A DNA stretch of 64,000 nt. It comes from Parabacteroides sp. FAFU027. Its GTDB lineage: Bacteria > Bacteroidota > Bacteroidia > Bacteroidales > UBA7332. Below the pieces are notes generated by a model. It saw only the letters and a list, made by a program, of their open reading frames with translations. It was not told where the DNA came from and did not search any database. Below are positions 46,503 through 54,873 of this stretch, piece after piece. A program made the position numbers and the translations under genes. Within the stretch, counting starts at the first letter, position 1. Each line of letters begins with the position of its first letter. The DNA lies in contig NZ_JAKZKV010000008.1 in assembly GCF_022808675.1 (NCBI RefSeq), forward strand, positions 4,711-68,710, given 5' to 3'.

Positions 46503-49076
46503 TTATTGGAAAGTCAATACATTATCAATTTGATGGATGACTGCTGAAGCAGACGATGTTATGGAAGAAGAAGAGAAATTTGATCCCGTTGCATTTCCTG
46601 TTCCATCAATATTTTTATACTTGCTTGGCACCTGAGCAAAAATGTAGTCCTTAACTATGATGTTATATAAACCGTCCTTGGTCTCTACATTTGCGGTCTT
46701 GTTATTCTCGGTTGTTAAAGTCAGGCTACTGTTATTCCCTACAACCCCGATTTTATAATATTTATTTTTGGCTGTGCCCCAATGGGTGGCAAGGTTGTCA
46801 TTTTTTATCGTAGCCGATTGATATACAGCGTTAACGTTTTGGCCAAAGAAGACGGCATTATCCTGGAAATGGTAACGCAGGAAACGGATCATCTTATTGA
46901 TTGCCGCACTCTGTATTTTACCCGGAGTAAGGGTGTAGATCTGACTCCATGGAGTAATAGTCCCATTATCCAATGCTGCCTGAACAGCATCATTAGTCGG
47001 TACATAAATGGTATAACGGAAAGCATTGAAGAAGTTAATGCGGTTATCAACTCCCTGTTGAGTAAAGATCTGTGAGACGCAGGTATCAGGCACACCATTC
47101 AACAATTCAAAGAATTTAGAGAACTGAGGGGTTTCACTCAACACTTTGTATGAAGATCTTAGCGCCGACTGAATAGGCTTATTGATAAAGAATGTTTTAC
47201 CATTTTCCTGACTGTAATATTTATCTGAAACCACCTCCGCTTTCGCATTCTTGGCCAGATCCTCTCCACCCTGAACAACAAGGGATGTCCCGGTTCCGGA
47301 TACTTTAATCAGATCATTTGCTTTGGTCACGTAATATCCGGCACCCGACTCCACATTACCGACAACAATATGGCTGTCCAGCAAATTATGCAAACGGTTG
47401 ATGATAAAAGCTGGTTCTGTAATCAGGCCCACAGAATCGCCAACCACATCTGTCGTTTTGTTGTATTTATAGACTGTGGCTTTTACGGCTGCATCCTTTT
47501 CATCATACCAGAATTTCAACACACCCTGTACATCCTGACCGTATGCTATGGGGTCAATGTATTTGGTTAAATAATTATCAGTCGGAATAAACAGGCTATA
47601 ATTAGCCGCCAGCGAGTTAAGGTATAATTTATAGAAAGCAAACGGAGTTCCGTCTTTTGCTTTTTCTGTTTCATATTTTATCGCCCAGTTCAGAATCTTA
47701 GAATCATCACTAAACAAAACCGGACTATAAACAGAGATGTAGTCAACCGGAGGATAAACGGCATTAGTTGTATATACGACACCATTCACTCCGGCATAAG
47801 TATCTACGACATGGTTTTTCTCAACCGGCAAGGCAAAATTTTCGGCATCGATCATCTTACTGAATTTACTGGGAACCGATTCAATCAGCGATGCACGCAT
47901 GTGACGTTTTACCAACGGCAGGGCAATCGCATCAGGAACATTATCCCAGGTTTGGAAACGAGCCTTAAGCAGCTTACCAACGCCATTGTTGAAATATTCA
48001 TTCATGGCATCGTCAGAGGGAACAAACATTGCCGCCATGTCAGACTGAAGCTGTGCATCCGAAGAAGTTTTGTAGGAATTCCATCCCGGATCAAATGCTA
48101 ACAGGTTCACAGCAGGAGTAATACCATTTCTCAAAGTTTGAACTCCTCCATTCACGGCAAAATATTTTTTCTCAAACAGCGTGTCGTTAAATTCAGGGTG
48201 ATTCTGATGGTAATCACTCGTAAGTTTAGCGGCCTTAGTTGTGTAATAAGGAGTGCTATAGCGTTCCAGTAACTTTGAAAAAATAGTGGTTTTAGGATTT
48301 GAGAAGATGTATTGAGCCATATTCACCGGTGGAACCAACACTTTATTCAGAATATTGACATAACCATTCTGACAGGTAATGTCACGTTTCTCTATTTTAC
48401 AGTTGAAAAGATGAGCATCATTGGTCTCCCGTGTCATTCCACCGGTAATGATGCTGACATCCTCATTCGTTATGGCATTTTTATCGAGGAAAGGCTGAAA
48501 AAAATAGACGATAGGGCTTGAAGTTCCGTCTTTCATCAGATAAAGCCCCTTATCTTTATAATAGGTCCAGTTGGAATTCGATGGTATTTTGTCTCCTTTA
48601 TCAAAAGAGATACTGTCCAATGGTGAATTTGCTGTCGCACGACGCATAGCGTTATCCTCCACCAAAGTACCGCTATTATTATAGCTGGTCAATTGCTGAA
48701 TCAGGAACGCGTTATTAATCATCGTGTAATTCAACAGCATTTTCTTTTGTGAAAGAGACAATTGTTCATAACTGGTTACACCCCAGTCGTTCTTTTTAAA
48801 GAACTCATTATAGGCACTGTCAGTAGCCACAAACAATGTCTTACTACCGGTTCTCTTTAATACTTCAGCATAATCAAGGTCATCTGCAAGTTTTAAGGTG
48901 TACTTATAGTTCCCCTGTTGTTGAAGATAATCATAAATACTTGATCCTAACCAGGATGGCATCGTGTCATCGTAAAAATAATCATCCTTACAGGAAACAA
49001 ACATAGATATCCCTAACGCCAGGCTAATGATTAGCTTGGAGAGTCGAAAACCTGTTCTCCTAAAATAATTTTCCAT
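46503..49076 (-). CDS. Large multi-FAS1 surface lipoprotein
   Basis: This 857-residue protein is the first gene of the SusCD operon. Its N-terminus has a hydrophobic segment and Cys29 in FVSCKDDYFYDD, where the acidic residues after Cys fit a surface-export signal. FAS1-type units begin at SSIYDYLQQQGNYKYTLKLA (about 43), at QYIFSNPKTTIFSKLLERYS (about 250), at LNWAIKYETEKAKDGTPFAF (about 455) and near LSETPQFSKFFELLNG (about 665), with LFVATDSAY, MFVPSDDAM, LFIPTDNYL and IYVPTNDAV strands at matching places. Four FAS1 domains in one lipoprotein is large for this context. Its job is probably surface glycan binding or matrix adhesion, inferred from operon position. Confidence 0.83.
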   Translation of the reverse strand: MENYFRRTGFRLSKLIISLALGISMFVSCKDDYFYDDTMPSWLGSSIYDYLQQQGNYKYTLKLADDLDYAEVLKRTGSKTLFVATDSAYNEFFKKNDWGVTSYEQLSLSQKKMLLNYTMINNAFLIQQLTSYNNSGTLVEDNAMRRATANSPLDSISFDKGDKIPSNSNWTYYKDKGLYLMKDGTSSPIVYFFQPFLDKNAITNEDVSIITGGMTRETNDAHLFNCKIEKRDITCQNGYVNILNKVLVPPVNMAQYIFSNPKTTIFSKLLERYSTPYYTTKAAKLTSDYHQNHPEFNDTLFEKKYFAVNGGVQTLRNGITPAVNLLAFDPGWNSYKTSSDAQLQSDMAAMFVPSDDAMNEYFNNGVGKLLKARFQTWDNVPDAIALPLVKRHMRASLIESVPSKFSKMIDAENFALPVEKNHVVDTYAGVNGVVYTTNAVYPPVDYISVYSPVLFSDDSKILNWAIKYETEKAKDGTPFAFYKLYLNSLAANYSLFIPTDNYLTKYIDPIAYGQDVQGVLKFWYDEKDAAVKATVYKYNKTTDVVGDSVGLITEPAFIINRLHNLLDSHIVVGNVESGAGYYVTKANDLIKVSGTGTSLVVQGGEDLAKNAKAEVVSDKYYSQENGKTFFINKPIQSALRSSYKVLSETPQFSKFFELLNGVPDTCVSQIFTQQGVDNRINFFNAFRYTIYVPTNDAVQAALDNGTITPWSQIYTLTPGKIQSAAINKMIRFLRYHFQDNAVFFGQNVNAVYQSATIKNDNLATHWGTAKNKYYKIGVVGNNSSLTLTTENNKTANVETKDGLYNIIVKDYIFAQVPSKYKNIDGTGNATGSNFSSSSITSSASAVIHQIDNVLTFQ

Positions 49077-49119
49077 TTTCTATTTGTGTTATAAACTATA
49101 ATTTAGAGTATAAAGAACC

Positions 49120-49144
49120 GCAACACAGTCTGATACCGTGTTGC
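49120..49144 (-). terminator. Possible terminator of the GH128-like gene
   Basis: A 7-bp stem (GCAACAC / GTGTTGC) lies 22 bases after the GH128-like stop and 44 bases before the FAS1-susC operon start. The T-tract is weak, so read-through into the SusCD operon is possible; no TAnnTTTG box is seen between them. Confidence 0.5.
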
Positions 49145-49165
49145 AGTCATTAAATTTTTCGGGAT

Positions 49166-51898
49166 TTATAATTTCACGAACTTCTTGGTTCCGTAGGACG
49201 TGCGCAGAATATAACATCCTGCCGGTAAATCTCTTACATCGATCTGGTTTTCCATAACACTCAGGCGTTTTACCATCGCACCAACCATGTTATAGATTTC
49301 AACGTTCAGAGTTCCCAAATCGGCAATATTCAGATAAAGATAATCTCTCACAGGATTAGGATAAATCTTAAATCCTTCAGTGGAAGGAACATCTATACCC
49401 TGTGGAATGGCAGCAGGCTTTATTAATATCCAACCTACGGTTTCCGCTGCAGCTGTTGTCGCCTGATTATATGATCTCTCGCGCTGTTTTACTATGGTCG
49501 CTGATTTTATGCCGATTGTCAGACAACGTAAGGTTGCCGTTACAGTATCGTCATTACAGGTTTGCATTTGTGGCAGGAAAATAGGATTCGCCACACTGTC
49601 ACCATATAATATAGATGAATAGGTTGTACCAACAGTGTTACCTGTTCTGCCCACAGTGATTTTATCGTTGTTGTAAGAACCAACACCCGGAGTGATTGCC
49701 ATATAAGAAACTGTTTCTGATGGTAATGCAGTAGTCACTTTTGACTCTTTCTGCAATTTCACCTGAAACCCTGTTTTGGTCACATTTCTAATCCGTGTAG
49801 TAATCGGGAAGGTTGATGAGGTATTATACTCAGAAGTAAGAACCACCGGAATAGTATCAAAAGCTGTTGGGAATGTTACAGAAACCCAACTTCCACTGAC
49901 ACCGGTTACCCGATCTGAAATTACTTTTAAACCACCTAAGTCATAAGTGCCTTTATTCGTAATGAAATAAGAGATCTTCTCTTCATTTGACAATGAAGAA
50001 ACGCCCTGATATGACCACGGTGCCAATTGAACTCCGAAGCGGCTGGATGCACTAATCAATTTTGTTCTGGGGCATAGCAATACAGATATATTCTTATTGG
50101 TTGGAGAACCCATAATTACAACCGGATTAGTTATCCCCTGTTTGAAAAATACAGTATTCCAGTCAACATTCCCTAATGATAAGTTTCCGTAATGAACATC
50201 AGATGTTCCACTGGTGACATCATAACCGACTTCATTGGAATAAGCCGACAAAAGTCCTCCGGGAAGTTTTGAGCGCACCCGGTACCGGATTTTGCTGGCA
50301 GCATTGAGATCCAGGGTGTCAAGATAATTTACAGTCGAATGATTATCGGTATTAAATAACTCAACATATTCACCATTATCCATCTTCTTCTCTAAAATCA
50401 TTCCTGAATAATTTTCAAGGTTTGGATCAAAAACTGATATGGTTGACTTTTTGGATAGTACAGAAAATGAGATTGATAGAGATGGGGTTCCGTAATTAAA
50501 TGTAGGGATTACCTCATTGACGCGATTGAAAGCCATTGGGGCATTATCGGCTGCATAATATTTTCCGGCCGGAGTCAATGTGTCGGCCAAAATCATTGCA
50601 CGACAATCCTGTACCCAATCATAAATAGCATAACGCTCAACAAAATGAGCAGTATCCAACACCTGAAGAATTCCTTTTATGTCACTCAACTGTTTTGCAG
50701 CATTTGCGGGTGAAAGGGAATGATCTGATGTTGGCCAATATTCATTTGTCCAGTTAGCACCGTTATTCCATTCAGTAATCCAAATTGGGCGACCGGTTCT
50801 CTCATGTATTGCTTTCAGATCATTATACCAGTTTTGCGGAGATTTTCCACCCCAGTAAGCATGCCATCCTACGAAATCCACACGATAGTTTTTAGCTTTA
50901 CAACTATCCATAAAGGCATAAAGCCAATTTGCATCGGTACACGAAGGTGCACCCAGTCGCAATCCGCTTTTTATCATATCGGGCCATTGAGCCAAAGCCT
51001 GAGAAACAGTCAGCGCCTTTCCGCCATTATCATCCTTATGCTGTTCGGGATGGTCCGGCTCATTAAACCCAAGACTTTGAGTCACAAATTGCAGTGAATT
51101 GATTTGAGTAAACGGAGCCCAGGTTAGCTTGGCATGCATTGGTACATATTCAAAATTAGCAGTTGTTGCACCATATGCGCTCCAATCATACCCCCAGGTT
51201 GCATTTACTTTATTCAAAGGAGTCGCATCGGAACTGCAATATCCTTTTTTAGAGACATAATTCCAGGCAAATACACGGATAAAAGACACTTTCTGATCCA
51301 ACAATTCAGGCATTACCGGGACTTCCAAATCAGAGTTATCAGCTATGAAACAACGGCTGTATCCTGTACCATCTGATTTGGTAGCCATTGTAACCATGTA
51401 ACCTCTTTTCAATTTAAAAGACTGGATCTTGTTATCCATGGCTCCCAGCGAATTGTAGTATGTAAAAAGTGAATACTTCTGGGAAGTACCTGTAAAATTC
51501 TGATCGTTATAAACTGTCAGCGGCTGGAAAGTTGACGTTTGAGGAATGATTATAGTACCTTGTTTATACATTGATACCCGCACGTTTGTATTAAGAGCTG
51601 CGGCTTGCCCATTTACATAAATACAGGAAAGCAAAGAACTGACAACATTTGCAGGACGGATATTATCAATAATAACCCATGAATCTTCAGAATTAAGATT
51701 GATAACACTATTAACCAAAGGATTAAACAAAGCTGTCAGATGTAAATCTGTTTTTCCGTTTATAACAATAGAATCATTGGTATAAGAAGAAACAGTTACT
51801 ACACCTTCGGGAAGAGTAATGGTCGTACGCGTAGTCTGACCAAATGAGAGCAAACAACATGAAATGAATAACAAGAATAGAGTAAGGTGTTTTCTCAT
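49166..51898 (-). CDS. GH128-like glycosyl hydrolase, T9SS-secreted
   Basis: This 910-residue protein has a signal peptide (about 1-20), an N-terminal beta-rich region (about 25-195) and a barrel of the glycosyl-hydrolase catalytic-core (GH128/Asl1) type at about 200-455. The likely catalytic glutamates are E280 in LGFNEPDH and E376 in IWITEWNNG, with VDFVGWHAYWGG between. A C-terminal H-type region and a T9SS sorting domain follow (GFKIYPNPV, ending YGTKKFVKL). GH128 enzymes cut beta-1,3-glucans, but this assignment for a distant member is inference. It lies directly upstream of the SusCD operon on the same strand, so its product may feed that importer. Confidence 0.8.
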   Translation of the reverse strand: MRKHLTLFLLFISCCLLSFGQTTRTTITLPEGVVTVSSYTNDSIVINGKTDLHLTALFNPLVNSVINLNSEDSWVIIDNIRPANVVSSLLSCIYVNGQAAALNTNVRVSMYKQGTIIIPQTSTFQPLTVYNDQNFTGTSQKYSLFTYYNSLGAMDNKIQSFKLKRGYMVTMATKSDGTGYSRCFIADNSDLEVPVMPELLDQKVSFIRVFAWNYVSKKGYCSSDATPLNKVNATWGYDWSAYGATTANFEYVPMHAKLTWAPFTQINSLQFVTQSLGFNEPDHPEQHKDDNGGKALTVSQALAQWPDMIKSGLRLGAPSCTDANWLYAFMDSCKAKNYRVDFVGWHAYWGGKSPQNWYNDLKAIHERTGRPIWITEWNNGANWTNEYWPTSDHSLSPANAAKQLSDIKGILQVLDTAHFVERYAIYDWVQDCRAMILADTLTPAGKYYAADNAPMAFNRVNEVIPTFNYGTPSLSISFSVLSKKSTISVFDPNLENYSGMILEKKMDNGEYVELFNTDNHSTVNYLDTLDLNAASKIRYRVRSKLPGGLLSAYSNEVGYDVTSGTSDVHYGNLSLGNVDWNTVFFKQGITNPVVIMGSPTNKNISVLLCPRTKLISASSRFGVQLAPWSYQGVSSLSNEEKISYFITNKGTYDLGGLKVISDRVTGVSGSWVSVTFPTAFDTIPVVLTSEYNTSSTFPITTRIRNVTKTGFQVKLQKESKVTTALPSETVSYMAITPGVGSYNNDKITVGRTGNTVGTTYSSILYGDSVANPIFLPQMQTCNDDTVTATLRCLTIGIKSATIVKQRERSYNQATTAAAETVGWILIKPAAIPQGIDVPSTEGFKIYPNPVRDYLYLNIADLGTLNVEIYNMVGAMVKRLSVMENQIDVRDLPAGCYILRTSYGTKKFVKL

Positions 51899-51946
51899 GA
51901 TAAATTACTTAGTTGAATAAACCTAATTAGCGATATTATTTCAGTA

Positions 51947-51954
51947 CAAAATTA
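51947..51954 (-). promoter_or_regulatory. Promoter -7 box of the GH128-like gene
   Basis: The minus strand reads TAATTTTG (TAnnTTTG), about 49 bases before the ATG. Confidence 0.45.
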
Positions 51955-52396
51955 CATGCGTTGGAAAAAACGAGGGAAACTATACGTTCAAATAGGGTGA
52001 CTATATATTCACCGCTGAAATTCAGGTGTAAAAACAGTTAATTGACCGTTTTCACCATCATTAAAAACGCCATTCCCAGGCAAACAGAGCGACAAAAACC
52101 GTGTTTTTTGTGCATTTCAGACAAATCATGCAATCAAATGAAAAAATCCACAGCAAATATGAGATATTTCACTCTTTCTGGTTCATCCCACCACAATCTG
52201 GAGATTTGAAACAATTATCAACCCGGAAGTTATCAATTCCGACAATAACAAGACCAATCAGAGTGGAAAATCCCGGGCAAATACCGGTAATGGCTTTGAA
52301 TTTTCAATTCTCATCAGCTTTAAAACAGCTTTCAAAGAGAGAACCTGACAAAAGCAACTGTCATAAAAAACTGTTATTCAGCAGATAAAACCTGAC

Positions 52397-52434
52397 CTGT
52401 TGAACAATGGCCGTTATTATCGACTGTTCAACAG
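52397..52434. repeat. Perfect 10-bp inverted repeat
   Basis: CTGTTGAACA (52397-52406) and TGTTCAACAG (52425-52434) are exact reverse complements with an 18-base spacer. There is no T-tract and no adjoining gene start within 100 bases, so it could be a protein-binding site, a transcript hairpin or a relic. Confidence 0.6.
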
Positions 52435-52521
52435 TTTCACTCATTTGGGAAAAGCGAACTTATAGAAGTAACCGCGTTTAATCAGGTAAGGCCAGGGTTT
52501 TCATTTCATGAAAACCTCGAC

Positions 52522-52555
52522 AAAAAAAGAGGCAGACCGGATAGTCAACCTCTTT
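52522..52555 (-). terminator. Terminator of the HEMAH metallopeptidase unit
   Basis: AAAGAGG (52526-52532) pairs with CCTCTTT (52549-52555), with inner GAC/GTC and a T-run on the minus strand, 6 bases after the stop. Confidence 0.75.
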
Positions 52556-52560
52556 ATCAT

Positions 52561-53892
52561 TTATAATCCACAATCAAGCTTACACATCGCTTGCACAATT
52601 TTTGTATGGATAATGAGTCCGTTCTTCTGGGCCGTCGCATCGCCTAATGAAGTGATCTCCGATTTGTAATTTATACCATAAGGCCAGAAGTGCATTGCAT
52701 CCCCTTTGAGCGTTTCGCCGGTTAATGTTTTAAGCAAAGTAGAGGCGTTTGTACCGGTCCAGACATTACTCACCATTTTACCCTGCCAAACCGACGTGGT
52801 ACCTGATCCGAAATAGTGAGCCATCTCATGCATGGCAGTACCTACCCACATATAAGTAGTATTCGATCCAAATCCGATGCTTCCATGATAAGAGGCCTGA
52901 GCCGTTGGAATACCGGAATTATAATACACATATATATTAGCCGTAAATGAGGTATAGCGGTTGTAATAATAACAGGCACTATCCATTGCAGCTTTAATCA
53001 GGCGAAACGGTTCTGGATTAGCCGTCGAGTCAATACCCATCGTAAAGGTCACGTTACCCATCAATGCTCTTACCACCAATTGATTTCCATAAGAGGTACC
53101 GGCGCAGTTTGTTGCAAAAGAGCGAACATAGTAAGTAGCATTGACTGACAGATTTGACATCATAGCGTAAAACTGTCCGGTAGTTATACCACTGGAATAT
53201 TTAGAGTTGGCAATAGTCGGGTTAGGAGAAGTGGACCAACAAATACCACGTTCAGTCAACGCGCATCCTCCGTTGCTTTTCACGTTTACCACGCAGGTTG
53301 CTTTATTGGTGCTATAATTATAGGTCGCTGACACGGTTTCTACGACCGGCAATGAATAACTGCTCGTTGTGAAGCTGACCTGGCTGCCGTATGTTACACC
53401 GAAGGCATTACTGGCATAAGCTCTTGCGTAATATTTAGTACCTGCTGTCAATGATGCGATGCTAACAGTCGAAGAGTCGGTTCCCTGTGTTGTGATTGCT
53501 TTTGTATCATTCATAGTCGGGTTTTGTGATGTACTCCAGCAAATACCTTTTTCGATAACCACAGATGCTCCGGTTGAGATTTGTTTCATTCCACAGGTTG
53601 CCGTTGTATATGAAACGCCGGAAACAGTACCGGTAACCACAGCTGGCAAATCCTGCGGATCAACATCATTAACGGTAATACTATCAATCGCTGCAACCGG
53701 GAGAGTTGTTACGGATTTGTCCGAATTATGGATATTCATGCCGGTTTTGTCACTGCTAAAAGTAATGCTGTCAACGGCACCAATAGCGACTCCCAGTTTT
53801 GATGTATCTGTTTTAAATATACTGAGTTTCTTTTGAGCAAAAAGAGTGACTAGCGAAATCACGCAAAGGGAAATGAGTCCGTATTTCTTCAT
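52561..53892 (-). CDS. Secreted putative zinc metallopeptidase (HEMAH) with two FN3-like domains
   Basis: This 443-residue protein has a signal peptide (about 1-20), an N-terminal beta region (about 22-80) with two AIDSITV/AVDSITF-like strands, two FN3-like repeats (about 84-180 and 182-275; both contain EKGICWSTSQNPT- or ERGICWSTSPNPT-type motifs), and a C-terminal domain (about 278-443) with GTAMHEMAHYFG. His355 and His359 of HEMAH are the likely zinc ligands and Glu356 the base. A later His401 in AMHFWPYG could be the third. I do not recognise a named peptidase family. It lacks a T9SS sorting domain, but the gene upstream encodes one and overlaps it by 4 bases (ATGA), so the two are translated together. 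Confidence 0.75.
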   Translation of the reverse strand: MKKYGLISLCVISLVTLFAQKKLSIFKTDTSKLGVAIGAVDSITFSSDKTGMNIHNSDKSVTTLPVAAIDSITVNDVDPQDLPAVVTGTVSGVSYTTATCGMKQISTGASVVIEKGICWSTSQNPTMNDTKAITTQGTDSSTVSIASLTAGTKYYARAYASNAFGVTYGSQVSFTTSSYSLPVVETVSATYNYSTNKATCVVNVKSNGGCALTERGICWSTSPNPTIANSKYSSGITTGQFYAMMSNLSVNATYYVRSFATNCAGTSYGNQLVVRALMGNVTFTMGIDSTANPEPFRLIKAAMDSACYYYNRYTSFTANIYVYYNSGIPTAQASYHGSIGFGSNTTYMWVGTAMHEMAHYFGSGTTSVWQGKMVSNVWTGTNASTLLKTLTGETLKGDAMHFWPYGINYKSEITSLGDATAQKNGLIIHTKIVQAMCKLDCGL

Positions 53893-54374
53893 ATTTTGGA
53901 GAATTTTGCAACCTGATTATTGACTTTGATCAAATACAATCCTTTCGGTAAACCACTCACGTTAATCTGGCGGGAATCAGAATCAAGTTGAAGATTTAAT
54001 ACTAAAGAACCTGCTACCGAATAAACAGCAACATTCAACTCACCCTCCGGGGTATTCTTCAATTCTATGTAGGTTGTTGCAGGATTGGGATAAATCCGGA
54101 TAGCTTTACGGTCAGCCATGATCTGGGTTACTCCCGCAGCCTGGGTAAATACGATTTTCTTTACAGACGAGAGGGTTACCGGTTCATCGTTGCCTACGGA
54201 GTAGTTCAGTATAAGATTTACATCGGAAAATGTTATCTTACCAAGAGTAGTCAGATTCAGAAATTTGTCAGTGCCATCAAACTTTTTAATGTTCAATAAA
54301 GTTTGGGCCTGCATGCTGATGTATCCTATTCCCAGAAAAAATAAGATATATGTCAAAAGCAGTTTGTTTCTCAT
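53889..54374 (-). CDS. Miniature T9SS-sorted protein
   Basis: This 161-residue protein is little more than a signal peptide (about 1-23), a short beta region (about 24-80; LTTLGKITFSDVNL and LSSVKKIVFTQAAG) and a type A sorting domain (about 92-161; IRIYPNPATTYIELKN, GLPKGLYLIKVNN). The beta region resembles the N-terminal part of the adjacent HEMAH protein. Its stop overlaps the start of that gene by 4 bases (ATGA). Function is unknown. It could be an anchor or partner for the peptidase, or a stub left by loss of a larger domain. Confidence 0.82.
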   Translation of the reverse strand: MRNKLLLTYILFFLGIGYISMQAQTLLNIKKFDGTDKFLNLTTLGKITFSDVNLILNYSVGNDEPVTLSSVKKIVFTQAAGVTQIMADRKAIRIYPNPATTYIELKNTPEGELNVAVYSVAGSLVLNLQLDSDSRQINVSGLPKGLYLIKVNNQVAKFSKI

Positions 54375-54579
54375 TAGAATAATTTTTAAGATCAGAAAGC
54401 GATCTGTTTAGATTCGGACCCATTTAGCCCGAAGATATTTGTTGTAAAAAAAGGAAAAGTCCGGCTCAAAAGCCTCCTTAAAACCGGTTAGAATACGAAG
54501 TATTATTCCCCCATAAGCAGTGTTTAAAGTATTATTTATTTGACCAGGTATTTTCTGTACAAAGTCTTTAAATCTGACA

Positions 54580-54587
54580 CAAAGTTA
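54580..54587 (-). promoter_or_regulatory. Promoter -7 box of the miniature T9SS / HEMAH unit
   Basis: The minus strand reads TAACTTTG (TAnnTTTG), about 206 bases before the ATG at 54374. If used, the leader is long and hosts no obvious structure. Confidence 0.4.
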
Positions 54588-54789
54588 CATACACGGCTAA
54601 AGAGCATGGTATAAAATATGGTCATATAGGATGATTATCCTACCACAACCCTTTAACGATTAAATGGCTACAAGATATTTCCTTGTTACCTGGCCGGAAT
54701 GAATTACTACCGACCAGAATGCGCCAGCGTAAGCTCAGAATTTACCTGTAACTGTACAAAATGGAATTCTCTCAAGATTTCGGCAACCA

Positions 54790-54839
54790 ACAAAAAAGAA
54801 AAGCGGTAAACAGTGGGCATTTACCCAACCGTTTACCGC
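54790..54839 (-). terminator. Terminator of the 54874-57912 gene
   Basis: A 9-bp stem (GCGGTAAAC 54803-54811 / GTTTACCGC 54831-54839) with an inner TGGG/CCCA stem is followed on the minus strand by a T-rich run (TTTTCTTTTTTG). Confidence 0.85.
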
Positions 54840-54873
54840 AATAATAATGAAGTTTTCTATTTCACAGAAGCGA

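Larger units (their letters stand above)
51899..52560. other. Intergenic region with promoter and inverted repeats
   Basis: This 662-base stretch has no gene. It holds the -7 box of the GH128-like gene, a GGTGA..TCACC inverted repeat (51996-52013) next to it, a perfect 10-bp inverted repeat (52397-52434), a GTTTTCAT/ATGAAAAC palindrome near 52500 and the terminator of the metallopeptidase gene. The open frame at 52101-52388 has no coding character that I can support. Confidence 0.65.
54375..54873. other. Intergenic region upstream of the miniature T9SS gene
   Basis: No gene is seen. It has a -7 box at 54580-54587, a TAGGAT/ATCCTA inverted repeat at 54627-54642 beyond the likely -33 region, and the terminator of the next gene at its right end. 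Confidence 0.6.

Noticed and set aside
52101-52388. Plus-strand 95-residue open frame
   Set aside because: It is in an AT-rich intergenic region, with no promoter box or ribosome-binding site and low-complexity composition.
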